64,000 bases of DNA from BOG-908 sp963848205 (GTDB lineage: Bacteria; Pseudomonadota; Alphaproteobacteria; Acetobacterales; Acetobacteraceae). Positions 37,357 to 46,086 of the stretch are shown here, in pieces. The stretch covers positions 806,001 through 870,000 of the forward strand of contig CAWKCV010000003.1 in assembly GCA_963848205.1 (NCBI GenBank), given 5' to 3'. The position numbers and the translations under genes were made by a program. Below the pieces are notes generated by a model, which was given only the letters and a program-made list of their open reading frames with translations, made no database searches and was not told the origin of the DNA. The stretch's first letter is position 1, and every line of letters begins with the position of its first letter.

Positions 37357-38043
37357 TCAGGCAAGCAGCGGCGGGATCGGCCATTGGTGACGCACGTCGG
37401 TCGTGGCGTCGGCGAGCAGCGGCGGGATCGGCCATTGGTGACGCACATCGGTCGTGGCGTCCGCGAGCAGCGGCGGGATCGGCCATTGGTGACGCACGTC
37501 GGTCGTGGCGTCCGCGAGCAGCGGCGGGATCGGCCATTGGTGACGCACGTCGGTCGTGGCGTCCGCGAGCAGCGGCGGGATCGGCCATTGGTGACGCACG
37601 TCGGTCGTGGCGTCCGCGAGCAGCGGCGGGATCGGCCATTGGTGACGCACGTCGGTCGTGGCGTCGGCGAGCAGCGGCGGGATCGGCCATTGGTGACGCA
37701 CGTCAGTCGTGGCGTCCGCCAATTTGCGCGCGTTCGTTACTACGTTCCGCAAACCCGGTTGAGACACACTATTGAATGCATGCTGCGATTGCGAAACCGT
37801 CTTCCAGCGATGCAGCATCACCGGCGCACCGGCCGCATGCGTTCCGGCAGGGACGAGCGCCAGGTTGCGCGGATCATTGGCATTCACCTGCAAATCGTCC
37901 ATTGAAGAGGGGGCGCTCGCCTGAATCGGCGCCACGAGCGTTGCGCGGGCGACATGTGTGTGAGCGGCAGTCGTGCCAACAACGATCGCAGCCAAGGCAA
38001 AGCCGCCAGCCTGCAACTTCGCATGACGCAAGAACTTCGTCAT
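37357..38043 (-). CDS. secreted protein with seven C-terminal 17-residue tandem repeats
   Basis: A 228-residue protein of unknown function. An N-terminal signal peptide (KLQAGGFALAAIVVGTTAAHTHVARA) is followed by ~70 residues of unique sequence (SSMDDLQVNANDPRNLALVPAG), then seven near-identical copies of LADATTDVRHQWPIPPL and a terminal LA. The repeat is encoded by a 51-bp minisatellite. The copies differ by very few bases, implying recent expansion or homogenisation and probable copy-number variation. ATG at 38043; an in-frame upstream start at 38127 would put residues before the signal peptide. Not recognised as a known family; a repetitive surface or periplasmic protein is possible. Confidence 0.72.
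   Translation of the reverse strand: MTKFLRHAKLQAGGFALAAIVVGTTAAHTHVARATLVAPIQASAPSSMDDLQVNANDPRNLALVPAGTHAAGAPVMLHRWKTVSQSQHAFNSVSQPGLRNVVTNARKLADATTDVRHQWPIPPLLADATTDVRHQWPIPPLLADATTDVRHQWPIPPLLADATTDVRHQWPIPPLLADATTDVRHQWPIPPLLADATTDVRHQWPIPPLLADATTDVRHQWPIPPLLA
37362..37718. repeat. 51-bp tandem repeat (minisatellite), seven copies
   Basis: A 51-bp unit (starting GCGAGCAGCGGCGGG and including ATCGGCCATTGGTGACGCAC) repeats from about 37362 to 37718. Copies differ at only a few positions (G/A, C/G, T/C). Because 51 is divisible by three and the unit lacks stop codons in several frames, both strands stay open. The coding frame is taken as the minus strand because only that one has a start and signal peptide. 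Confidence 0.92.
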
Positions 38044-38428
38044 TTTGGATGATCCTTTTGTTTGCCCTACCCAACCGGAGGGTGCAAATAGACAGTAAGG
38101 ACAACCGGACGGACGCGCAAGACGCAAAACGAGGTCTCGGCAAGAAAAAACATGTAAATCGACAATATAGCCAATGATCTACAGAGAACGATTAGTTTAT
38201 TGAGCCGCACGCGCGGACGTTGTCTGTTGGCATATTCTCTATAAAATTCGGGGTGGACCGGTGTGACGTCTGCGTATGCTTCGTGTGCGTGCATTCAGGT
38301 CGTTTGCGAGCCGTCGGGTGTAGGGCAACGAAATTGCCGGCGCGACTACCCGGACGGCCGCGTAACTTTCGGCGTGTCGGTCGCGTTATCTGGCCTGCGC
38401 GATTCCCGTGCGAGGCGAAGCGACAGCA
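38044..38428. other. 385-bp intergenic region, AT-richer than surroundings
   Basis: Separates the divergent repeat-protein gene and the lipoprotein gene. It contains an AT-rich stretch (about 38140-38260) including CTATAAAATTC, which could carry promoters in either direction. No ORF, RNA gene or repeat-family copy is recognisable here. Confidence 0.5.
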
Positions 38429-38623
38429 ATGCGATATCTGGTTATCTGCGCGATGGCGGCACTGAGTGGCTGTGCCCTCTCCAACACGGATGCCCGGCCG
38501 ACGGGCTCGCCCTCGCTCGCCACCAGCGGCGCGGGGCCGCAGCCAGGCGCGTCGGCCGGCGCCTCGATCGGCGGCGGCCCGCTCGGCGCCGGCACGGACG
38601 ACAACCGGGCGGGCGCCAAGTAG
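38429..38623 (+). CDS. small putative lipoprotein
   Basis: 64 residues. MRYLVICAMAALSGC is a signal peptide with a lipobox (LSGC), so the mature protein would begin at a lipidated Cys15. The rest is low-complexity Ser/Gly/Ala/Pro (ALSNTDARPTGSPSLATSG... GTDDNRAGAK). No function assigned; a membrane-anchored small protein is the most that can be said. Confidence 0.6.
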   Translation: MRYLVICAMAALSGCALSNTDARPTGSPSLATSGAGPQPGASAGASIGGGPLGAGTDDNRAGAK

Positions 38624-38699
38624 CATCGATACGCCGATCGGTGCGCCATCGGCTCGGCGGGGGTTGCCGGAACCGGCGATGCGGTCCATCTCGCGACCG

Positions 38700-39236
38700 A
38701 TGGACATGCGCGCGATGGCACAGAGCGGCGAGGATCTGCAGGCTGAACTGGCTGCGGGCTTTCGCGCGGCCATGCGCCAGTTGGCCGCCACCGTCACGAT
38801 CGTGACCACGCAGGAAGATGGCGTCTTGCACGGCATGACGGCAACGGCGGTCACCTCCCTGAGTGCCGACCCGCCGGCCTTGCTCGTCTGCGTCAACCGT
38901 CAGGCGCGCATCCATCCTGCCTTGCATGTCGAACAGGCCTTCTGCGTCAATATCCTCGGCGTGGCGCACGCCGACCTCGCGTCGGCCTTCGGCGGTCAGG
39001 TGGACCCGGCGCATCGTTTCGCCCATGGCGCCTGGCAGCAGGATGGCGATGGCGTGCCGTTCCTCGCCCACGCCCCCGCTTTGCTGTTCTGCACCGTCGA
39101 TCTGCTGATGGATTACGGCAGCCACACCGTCGTCGTGGGCAAGGTGACGCGCACGGCGGTCGATGACCGCGTGGCGCCACTGCTGTATGGTCACGGCGCC
39201 TACCTCTCTGTCACGCCGCCTCCCGCATCTTCCTAG
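38700..39236 (+). CDS. flavin reductase family protein
   Basis: About 178 residues with the FMN-binding split-barrel flavin reductase signature: FRAAMRQLAATVTIVTT, GMTATAVTSLSADPPALLVCVNRQARIHPAL and FCVNILG, ending with FCTVDLLMDYGSHTVVVGKV. Such proteins reduce FMN/FAD with NAD(P)H, often supplying reduced flavin to a two-component monooxygenase. No monooxygenase partner is adjacent. The ATG at 38700 is chosen; ATGs at 38679, 38706 and 38715 are all possible. Confidence 0.85.
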   Translation: MDMRAMAQSGEDLQAELAAGFRAAMRQLAATVTIVTTQEDGVLHGMTATAVTSLSADPPALLVCVNRQARIHPALHVEQAFCVNILGVAHADLASAFGGQVDPAHRFAHGAWQQDGDGVPFLAHAPALLFCTVDLLMDYGSHTVVVGKVTRTAVDDRVAPLLYGHGAYLSVTPPPASS

Positions 39237-39255
39237 GCGAACAGCAAGCACGGCA

Positions 39256-40080
39256 ATGGAGGTTTCGATGTTGCGTATGATCGGTATGGCCGTGCTCTCG
39301 GTCGCAATGGCCGGCACGGTGTCGGGCCGCGCGGCTGCACGGCCGCAGACGGTCGCCTACGGGCCGGAAGGCGCCCAGCAGACATTGGACATCTATCGGC
39401 CGCAGACGAATCGCGCGGCACCTTTGGTGCTGTTCGTCCATGGCGGCGGGTGGACGAAGGGCAACAAGGCAGGCGGGTGGCACGTGGCCAAGCCGCTGGC
39501 CGAGCTGGGCTATGTCGTGGCCTCGATCAATTACCGCATGCCCGGCGAGACGACGATCGGCGACGAGGCCGCCGACGTGGCCAGCGCCGCCGCCTTCCTG
39601 CTCGCCCACGCGGCCGATTACGGCATCGACCCGGCACGGCGTTTCGCCCTGATCGGCCATTCGGCCGGCGGCCATCTGGTGGCCCTCGTCGGCACCGACC
39701 CGAGCTACGCTCGCACTGCGGGCCTCGATCTCGCGCGGCTGGGCGCCGTCATCGCGCTCGATGGCGTGTTCGACTTCAATCATCCGACCATGCGCAATCC
39801 TGCCATCGACCCAAACCCCACCTACCGGGCGCACATGTCGCCGATCGCCCACGTCGATGACATCTCCGGCCACCCGGTTTTCTGCCTTCTCCACGAGAAC
39901 ACCGCGCCGCGTTTCGAGCTGCAGGCCGATGCGTTCGCCGCGGCGCTGCAAAGCCACGGCCAGACGGTGACCGAAACTTTGGTGCCCGGGCTCACGCATG
40001 GCGCCATGGTGGGCCAATTCGACGATCCTGCCGAACCGCTGGCCAAACAGGTGGGCGACTGCCTGCAGAAGGCGCTCTAG
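39256..40080 (+). CDS. secreted alpha/beta hydrolase (esterase/BD-FAE-like)
   Basis: 274 residues: a signal peptide (MLRMIGMAVLSVAMAGTVSGRAA) and an alpha/beta-hydrolase fold. The oxyanion motif HGGGWTKG, nucleophile GHSAGGH and a late His in GLTHGAM are visible, as in carboxylesterases that act on small acyl esters. The gene is followed 34 bases later by a close paralogue that is frameshifted, so this is a tandem duplication. The substrate is unknown. The alternative start at 39268 would still keep the signal peptide. Confidence 0.85.
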   Translation: MEVSMLRMIGMAVLSVAMAGTVSGRAAARPQTVAYGPEGAQQTLDIYRPQTNRAAPLVLFVHGGGWTKGNKAGGWHVAKPLAELGYVVASINYRMPGETTIGDEAADVASAAAFLLAHAADYGIDPARRFALIGHSAGGHLVALVGTDPSYARTAGLDLARLGAVIALDGVFDFNHPTMRNPAIDPNPTYRAHMSPIAHVDDISGHPVFCLLHENTAPRFELQADAFAAALQSHGQTVTETLVPGLTHGAMVGQFDDPAEPLAKQVGDCLQKAL

Positions 40081-40114
40081 CCAGGGCTGTCCATCGACCA
40101 CATCGGTCAGCGTC

Positions 40115-40892
40115 GTGCACAAGCTGCTTCGAAGCTATCTGACGCTCGCCTACGGGGAGGCGGGTGAGGACCACGAGCTCGACCTTTACCGCCCACGCAC
40201 CTGGCGGCCGGGGGCGCGGCTGCCGTTCGTGGTCGTGGTTCATGGCGGGGCCTGGCGGATGGGCAGCAAGGGCGATATCGGGCGTGTGGCGCGCACGCTG
40301 GCCAAGGCTGGCTTTGCCGCGGCCGCCGTGAACTACCGCAAGCCGCCTCGCGCGACGATCCGGCAATCGGCGGAAGACGTGGGCGCGGCAGCTTCCTATC
40401 TGCTGTCCCATGCCGCCGAATACGGCCTGCGTGACGACGCGTTCGCGCTGATTGGCCACTCCTCCGGCGGGCATCTGGCAGCCTGGCTGGCCGCCGATCC
40501 GACGATAGGGCAGGCGGCAGGAACTCGACGCCTCCCGCCTGGCGGCGCTCATCACCCTCGATGGCGTGTTCGATCTGCGCGGTCCGCGCTATGACGGGCA
40601 GTTGCGCGAACTCGATGAAGCGGCCCGCGCCGCCATATCGCCGCTGCTGCACACCGGTCCGCTGGCGTGTCATCCCCATTTCTGTTTCATCCATACGGGC
40701 AGCAACAGCGAGCCGCGCTTTGGCGAAAGCGCGCTGGCCTATGCGGAGGCTTTGCGCGCACGCGGCGAAGATGTGGTCGTGCATTACGCCGAGGGGGCGA
40801 ACCACCGGTCGGTTGCCGGGCAATTCATCGATGTGCAGCAGCCGATGGCGGGTTGGACCGCAGCCTGCCTTCGCCGCGCGCTTGGACCGTGA
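40115..40892 (+). pseudogene. alpha/beta hydrolase paralogue, frameshifted
   Basis: A second, probably cytosolic hydrolase copy without a signal peptide, starting at GTG 40115 (VHKLLRSYLTLAYGEAGED). HGGAWRMG and GHSSGGH are intact in the first part. Near 40523-40530 the frame changes: DPTIGQAA continues as ELDASRLAALITLDGVFDL one frame later, then runs to 40892 with HTGSNSEPRF and GANHRSVAG. Removing one G would restore a full-length homologue of the gene before it (compare LDLARLGAVIALDGVFDF). Either a recent pseudogene or a sequence error. Confidence 0.75.
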
Positions 40893-40995
40893 TGTCGTGC
40901 GGGCCGAAACATTGCCAAAACGCCATGCGATGGCCGTCTTCCGGACAGGCGCGGGTCGGCTAGGTTGCGCGCCGTAACCTGCCGGAACGAACGCC

Positions 40996-42831
40996 ATGCT
41001 GGAACGTCGCTCTCTTCTCCTTGCCTTTGCCGCCGCGGGGCTCGTGCCCGGCCTTGCGGGCTATGCACGCGCCGACGCGCCTGCTGCGGCCCACGACGAG
41101 GGTGCCCGGCTGCGCGCGCTGTTCGATCGCATGGTGCAGGAGCAGTTGCAGCGCAGCCCTGAGCTTGCGACCGGTCTCGGATTGGATCGCGGCAAGCTCG
41201 CGCCGCTCAAATCCCGCCTGAGCGACGATTCCATTGCGGCGACCGACGCCGACAAGAAACGCAACGCCGCCAATCTTGCGTCTCTGAAGGCGATCGACCG
41301 CACGCGGCTCCGCGGCATCGATGTCGCCAATTACGACACCGTCCTGTTCGTCACGCAGGTCATGGTGGACGGCAACAACGCCATTGCCTACGCCGACGGC
41401 AGCCTGCAATCGCCCTATCAGATCAGCCAACTGAGCGGCGCCTACCACGATCTGCCGGACTTCCTCGACACGCAGCACAGCATCGAGACGGAAGCCGACG
41501 CCGAAGCCTATCTCTCGCGCATGGCCGCCCTGGCCGTGATGATGGGCCAGGAACTCGAGCAGGTGCAGAACGACAAGCGGCTGGGCGTGGTGCCGCCCGA
41601 TTTCGTCATCGACAAAACTCTGCTGCAGATGAAGCAATTTCTCGATACGCCGCCCGAAAAGGCGACGTTGGTGACATCGTTGGTCAGCCGCGCAACAGCG
41701 GCAGGGTTGAAGCCGGATTATGCGTCGCGTGCGTCTGCCATCTATACCGGCAAGATCCTGCCGGCGTTGCAGAAACAGTCAGATTTTTTCAAGCAGGTGC
41801 GCCCGGCGGCGGTGCATACCGCCGGTGTCTCGCGGCTGCCGGACGGCGCGACCTACTACACGCTCGCGCTCAAGAACTACACGACGTCGTCGATGACGCC
41901 GGCGCAAATTCACGAGACGGGCTTGAGCCTCGTTCGCGAACTTTCGGCCAAGCTGGATACGGCGCTGAAGGCGCAAGGATTCACGAGCGGCACGGTCGGC
42001 CAGCGGCTGGCGTCGTTGGCGGCAAACCCCTCCTTCATCTATCCCGATACCGACGCCGGCAAGGAGAAGCTTATTGCCGACCTCAACGAGAAGGTGAAAG
42101 TGGTGCAGGCCAAGCTGCCTGGCTATTTCCACGCGTTGCCGAAAGCCCATGTCGAGATCAAGCGTGTTCCGAAGGCAACCGAAGCCGGTGCGCCGGGCGG
42201 TTACTACCAACCGGGGTCGCTTGATGGCGCACGTTCCGGCATTTACTGGATCAACCTGCGCGATACGGCGGAAGTGCCGCGCTGGGCGCTGCCGACCCTG
42301 ACCTACCACGAGAGCATTCCGGGCCATCACCTGCAACTGACGTTGGCGCAGGAGACGCCTGGGCTGCCGCTGATACGCAAGATCGTCTTCTTCTCCGGCT
42401 ACGGCGAGGGCTGGGCGCTCTACGCCGAACAGCTTGCTGTCGAGATGGGCATGTACGATCACGATCCGCTTGGCCATATCGGCCAGATGCAGGCGGCACT
42501 CTTCCGCGCCGTTCGCCTTGTGGTCGATTCCGGCTTGCATTCCCAGGATTGGAGCCGTGAGAAGGCGGTCGATTATTTTGTCGAGACGCTGGGCGAGAAA
42601 CGCACGTCGGCGATCACCGAAGTGGAGCGCTACTGCGTCTGGCCGGGCCAGGCGTGCAGCTACATGGTCGGCAAACTGACGTGGCTACGTGTGCGCGACA
42701 AGGCGAAGAAGGCGCTGGGCGCGAAGTTCGATCTGCGCATGTTCCATGATGCGGGGCTGCTGTCTGGGGCTTTGCCGCTGGATGTGCTGGAGCAGGTCGT
42801 TGATGATTATGTAAGGACGACGAAAGCGTAA
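40996..42831 (+). CDS. DUF885 family protein, putative zinc metallopeptidase
   Basis: 611 residues. The N-terminus MLERRSLLLAFAAAGLVPGLAGYARA looks like a Tat-type or Sec signal (twin Arg), so it is probably periplasmic. The DUF885 family is mostly helical. The conserved LTYHESIPGHHLQLT (HExxxGHH, a likely metal-binding motif) and FFSGYGEGWALYAEQL are present, as is SYMVGKLTWLRVRDKA near the C-terminus. Members are predicted metallohydrolases of unknown substrate. The gene stops just before a composite repeat shared with the convergent recJ. Confidence 0.88.
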   Translation: MLERRSLLLAFAAAGLVPGLAGYARADAPAAAHDEGARLRALFDRMVQEQLQRSPELATGLGLDRGKLAPLKSRLSDDSIAATDADKKRNAANLASLKAIDRTRLRGIDVANYDTVLFVTQVMVDGNNAIAYADGSLQSPYQISQLSGAYHDLPDFLDTQHSIETEADAEAYLSRMAALAVMMGQELEQVQNDKRLGVVPPDFVIDKTLLQMKQFLDTPPEKATLVTSLVSRATAAGLKPDYASRASAIYTGKILPALQKQSDFFKQVRPAAVHTAGVSRLPDGATYYTLALKNYTTSSMTPAQIHETGLSLVRELSAKLDTALKAQGFTSGTVGQRLASLAANPSFIYPDTDAGKEKLIADLNEKVKVVQAKLPGYFHALPKAHVEIKRVPKATEAGAPGGYYQPGSLDGARSGIYWINLRDTAEVPRWALPTLTYHESIPGHHLQLTLAQETPGLPLIRKIVFFSGYGEGWALYAEQLAVEMGMYDHDPLGHIGQMQAALFRAVRLVVDSGLHSQDWSREKAVDYFVETLGEKRTSAITEVERYCVWPGQACSYMVGKLTWLRVRDKAKKALGAKFDLRMFHDAGLLSGALPLDVLEQVVDDYVRTTKA

Positions 42832-42952
42832 GCGGTTTCGTTGAAAAAGAACCAAAAACTTCTGCTCGGCTGTCGCGTGCTCGCCGTGAGCTTCCCGACA
42901 GCTTGGTAAGAGTCTTTTGGTTCTTTTTTCAAAAAAGAACGCTTTTCTTCGC
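42832..42952. repeat. paired (composite) AT-rich repeat, copies 6a/6b
   Basis: The left half-unit 42832-42864 (reverse: GCGGTTTCGTTGAAAAAGAA then CCAAAAACTTCTG) and the right half-unit 42909-42952 (forward: AGTCTTTTGGTTC, TTTTTTCAAAAAAGAACGC) face each other. The core has GCTGTCG / CGACAGC arms and a nested GCTC / GAGC hairpin. It resembles the pyrB-pyrC composite, including the shared TGCTC...CGCGTG segment. The right half encodes the recJ C-terminus. Confidence 0.75.
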
Positions 42953-44728
42953 CACATCCACCACCACGAAATTCACCGCCACCGATCCATTCCAACTCTC
43001 CACCCGCAAATGTCCCGCGACATGCAGCAACCCCGCATCGCGCGACAGCAAAGCCTGCCCCATCTCTGAATCTCCAGCCCGGAACAACAACGTCTTCAAC
43101 CGTCGCGTATCGCCTTCCGATTGCACATAGGCGCGCAGCGTATTGCCGTCGTTGCCCAGCCGGTCGGCTTTGACCACGCGCACATCGGGCACCACGATCA
43201 TCGGCTCCTCGTTGCCCGCCCCGAACGGCGCGAGCTTGGCCAGATGTTGCGCGAGATCGAGCCCGGCGCCACCGGCCGAGACGACCGCCTCCACCTGCAG
43301 CGCCGGGCGGTCGGGTGCATCGGCCGGCACGGGCAGGCGCTCGCACAGGAACGCCTGAAACTCGTCGGTGCGATCGGGCGAGAGCGAAAAACCGGCCGCC
43401 ATCGCATGGCCGCCGCCGCTCAAGGCCAGGCCGCGCTGCCGGGCGGCGATGACGGCGCTGCCGAGATCGGCGCCGGCGATGGAACGGCCGGACCCGCGGA
43501 TGACACCATCGGACGTCCCGCCGACGCAGGCGACCCGATTGAACCGTTCGCGCAACCGCCCGGCCACGATGCCCACGACGCCGGGGTGCCAGCGCTCACC
43601 GCTCACCAGGATCACGCTGCGGCCGGATTGTGCCTGTGCGTCGGCGAGATCGATCGCCTGCTGCAATACGCCGGCTTCCACCGTCTGGCGCTGCCGGTTG
43701 ACCGCATCGAGCCGCTCGGCGAGCAGCTTGGCATCGAGCGGGTCCTCGCACAGCAGCAGGCGCAGCCCGAGATCGGCCTCGCCGATGCGGCCGCCAGCGT
43801 TGATGCGTGGGCCGAGCCCGAAGCCGCAGGTCATCGCCGTCGGGCCGTCGCGCGTCTGCGCCACGTCCATCAGGGCGGCCAATCCGGGGCGGGCACGCCT
43901 GCCCATCACCCGCAGACCTTGGGTGACCAGCGCGCGGTTCAGCCCGGTCAGGCTCATCACGTCGCACACGGTCGCCAGTGCGACCAAGTCGAGCAGGCCG
44001 AGCAAATCGGGCTCGGCACGGTTGGCGAAGAACCCTCCACGCCGCAGTGCCCGCAGCGTGGCAACCGCCGCCAGGAACGCGACACCGGCAGCACAGAGAT
44101 GCGTCAGGCCGGAGCGGCAATCCAGCCTGTTGGGGTTGACCACGGCCAGCACCGGCGGCGTGTCACCCTCCGCCTTGTGATGGTCCAGCACCAGCACATC
44201 GGCACGGCCAGCCAGTACGGCCAGCGCCTCGTGCGCCGACGTGCCGCAATCGACGCAGACCACGAGGCGGGCACCCTGCTCGGCCAGACGCAGCAAAGCG
44301 GGGGCGTTGGGGCCGTAACCTTCCATCAGGCGGTCCGGCACGTAAGGCAGAACCGCACAGCCGAGGCCGCGCAAGAACAATGTCAGCAGGGCGGTGCTGC
44401 AGGCGCCGTCCACGTCGTAGTCGCCGAACACGGCGACCGTCTCGCCATGCCGGATCGCATGCGCCAGCCGATCGGCCGCCTTGCCCATGTCCGTCATTGT
44501 GGCGGGGTCGGGCAGCAGCGCGCGCAGGGTGGGCGAGAGGAAGTCGGCCGCGTCGTCCACCGTGACGCCGCGGGCGGCTAGCAGGCGGCCGAGTACGTCC
44601 GGCAGTTCCAGGCGCTGGGCGATGGCGAACCCTGTGCGGTCCTCGCCGCCTTGCCATAGCCATTGGCGGCCGGAGAGGGATTTTCGAACCCCCAGGAACG
44701 GGCCGGTTGGCAGGGTTAAGTCTAGCAT
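42929..44728 (-). CDS. recJ: single-stranded-DNA-specific exonuclease RecJ
   Basis: A 599-residue 5'-3' ssDNA exonuclease used in recombination and mismatch repair. DHH motifs: FGDYDVDGACSTALL (I), VCVDCGTSAHEAL (II), LVLDHHKAEGD (III, DHH) and VALATVCDVM (IV). The DHHA1 domain has GIVAGRLRERFNRVA, GSGRSIAGADLG and GGHAMAAGFSL; the OB fold is at the C-terminus. The ATG at 44728 (MLDLTLPTG) is chosen; an in-frame extension to 44812 would translate a stem-loop repeat. The last residues (AKKSVLF) and the TGA stop lie inside another copy of the repeat. Confidence 0.95.
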   Translation of the reverse strand: MLDLTLPTGPFLGVRKSLSGRQWLWQGGEDRTGFAIAQRLELPDVLGRLLAARGVTVDDAADFLSPTLRALLPDPATMTDMGKAADRLAHAIRHGETVAVFGDYDVDGACSTALLTLFLRGLGCAVLPYVPDRLMEGYGPNAPALLRLAEQGARLVVCVDCGTSAHEALAVLAGRADVLVLDHHKAEGDTPPVLAVVNPNRLDCRSGLTHLCAAGVAFLAAVATLRALRRGGFFANRAEPDLLGLLDLVALATVCDVMSLTGLNRALVTQGLRVMGRRARPGLAALMDVAQTRDGPTAMTCGFGLGPRINAGGRIGEADLGLRLLLCEDPLDAKLLAERLDAVNRQRQTVEAGVLQQAIDLADAQAQSGRSVILVSGERWHPGVVGIVAGRLRERFNRVACVGGTSDGVIRGSGRSIAGADLGSAVIAARQRGLALSGGGHAMAAGFSLSPDRTDEFQAFLCERLPVPADAPDRPALQVEAVVSAGGAGLDLAQHLAKLAPFGAGNEEPMIVVPDVRVVKADRLGNDGNTLRAYVQSEGDTRRLKTLLFRAGDSEMGQALLSRDAGLLHVAGHLRVESWNGSVAVNFVVVDVAKKSVLF

Positions 44729-44764
44729 GGGGCGAGTGTCGGGGTTGCTTCGAGTCGGCGAGAG

Positions 44765-44812
44765 GAAGGAAGCAGTTCTTTTTTGAAAAAAAGAACCAAA
44801 AAACTTTTGCAA
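44765..44812 (-). repeat. AT-rich stem-loop repeat, copy 7
   Basis: Reverse unit: GAAGGAAGCAGTTCTTTT, inverted repeat GTTCTTTTTT / AAAAAAAGAAC, then CAAAAAACTTTTG. It lies between the flavoprotein stop and the recJ start, both on the minus strand. Confidence 0.8.
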
Positions 44813-45982
44813 CTAAGCGTTCGCGGCGCAGACGGCGCTGGCCCAGGCCCATTGGAAGTTGTAGCCGCCCAGCCAGCCGGTAACGTCGACGGCTTCGCCG
44901 ATGACGAACAGGCCGGAGACGTCGCGCGCTTCCAGGGTTCTCTGGTGCAGGCAGGCGGTATCGACGCCGCCCAGAGTCACCTCGGCTTTCACATACCCCT
45001 CCGTGCCGTCCGGGTGTAGGCGCCAGCATCGCAGCGAAGCCTCAAGCGCGCGTAAATCGCGATCCGGAATGTCGGCGATCGGGCCTGCCGAGAGATGCTC
45101 CGGCAGGAACGCATCGGCCAGACGCTGCGGCAGGCATTCGCCCAGCACGCCGCGCAGGCCGGTCCTCGGCCGTTCCCGCTTGCGCGCCACCAGCATGTCG
45201 GGCGCGCCATCGGGGACGAGGTCGATCTCGACGGCATCGCCCGTTTGCCAGGCATTGCTTACCTGCAGGATTGCGGGGCCCGAGAGGCCGCGATGGGTCA
45301 CCACCATGCCTTCGCGAAACGCCGCCTTGCCGCACCGCGCGACCACTTCGGCCGAGACGCCGGCCAGCTTCTGCGTGCGCTCCAGCACTTCGGCCGGCAA
45401 GGTGAACGGCACCAGCCCGGGCCGCGGTTCCACCAGCCCGAGCCCAAAGCGGCGTGCCACACGATAGGCGAGGCCGGTCGCACCCAGCTTCGGGATCGAG
45501 AGGCCGCCGGTGGCCAGCACTAGGCAGGGGGCGGTGATCGGGCCGGCTTGCGTTTCCACGCGGAAGCACTCGGCTTTCGACACTTCGCCGATCGTCTGAA
45601 GCAGCCGTATCTCGGCGCCGCCGGCGGCGCATTCCGCGAGCAGCATGTCCACGATCGCGCGCGCCGAGCCGTCGCAGAACAATTGGCCAAGCGTCTTTTC
45701 GTGCCAGGCGATCCTGTAGCGCTCGACGAGTGCGAGGAAATCGGCCGGCGTGTAGGCCGACAGGGCGGAGCGCGCGAAATGCCGGTTTTGCGAGAAGAAA
45801 CGCTCTGCGCTGCAATGGATGTTGGTGAAATTGCAGCGCCCGCCGCCGGAGATCAGGATCTTCTCGCCAGCCTGGCGCGCATGGTCCAGCACGAGCACGC
45901 GCCGGCCATTGCGGGCGGCGGCGGCGGCGCACATCAGCCCGGCCGCGCCTGCGCCGAGGATCAGGATGTCGGTGGTTTCCAT
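44813..45982 (-). CDS. HI0933/BaiN-type NAD(P)/FAD-dependent oxidoreductase
   Basis: A 389-residue flavoprotein. METTDILILGAGAAGLMCAAAAA is the FAD dinucleotide motif, followed by GEKILISGGGRCNFTN, the HI0933 hallmark, then LVLATGGLSIPKLGATG and a C-terminal GLFVIGEAVDVTGWLGGYNFQWAWASA that closes on FAD. Family members are dehydrogenases or reductases of ill-defined substrate. The ATG at 45982 is chosen; the longer frame upstream is a shadow of the divergent gene. Precedes recJ. Confidence 0.9.
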   Translation of the reverse strand: METTDILILGAGAAGLMCAAAAARNGRRVLVLDHARQAGEKILISGGGRCNFTNIHCSAERFFSQNRHFARSALSAYTPADFLALVERYRIAWHEKTLGQLFCDGSARAIVDMLLAECAAGGAEIRLLQTIGEVSKAECFRVETQAGPITAPCLVLATGGLSIPKLGATGLAYRVARRFGLGLVEPRPGLVPFTLPAEVLERTQKLAGVSAEVVARCGKAAFREGMVVTHRGLSGPAILQVSNAWQTGDAVEIDLVPDGAPDMLVARKRERPRTGLRGVLGECLPQRLADAFLPEHLSAGPIADIPDRDLRALEASLRCWRLHPDGTEGYVKAEVTLGGVDTACLHQRTLEARDVSGLFVIGEAVDVTGWLGGYNFQWAWASAVCAANA

Positions 45983-46086
45983 TGGCGAGTGCGGCTGTGC
46001 GCGGGCGGGACATGCGCGGTCAAGCGTGGCTGGACGCAACCCAGGGTCGGCACCACACTGAACAGCGCGCCTGAGGAGAGAATGCC

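Noticed and set aside
37362..37718. CRISPR array
   Set aside because: The 51-bp units are contiguous without variable spacers and no cas gene is present.
37273..37905. Plus-strand ORFs through the 51-bp repeats
   Set aside because: Open only because the repeat is a multiple of three without stops; no signal peptide, ribosome site or coding bias, unlike the minus-strand gene.
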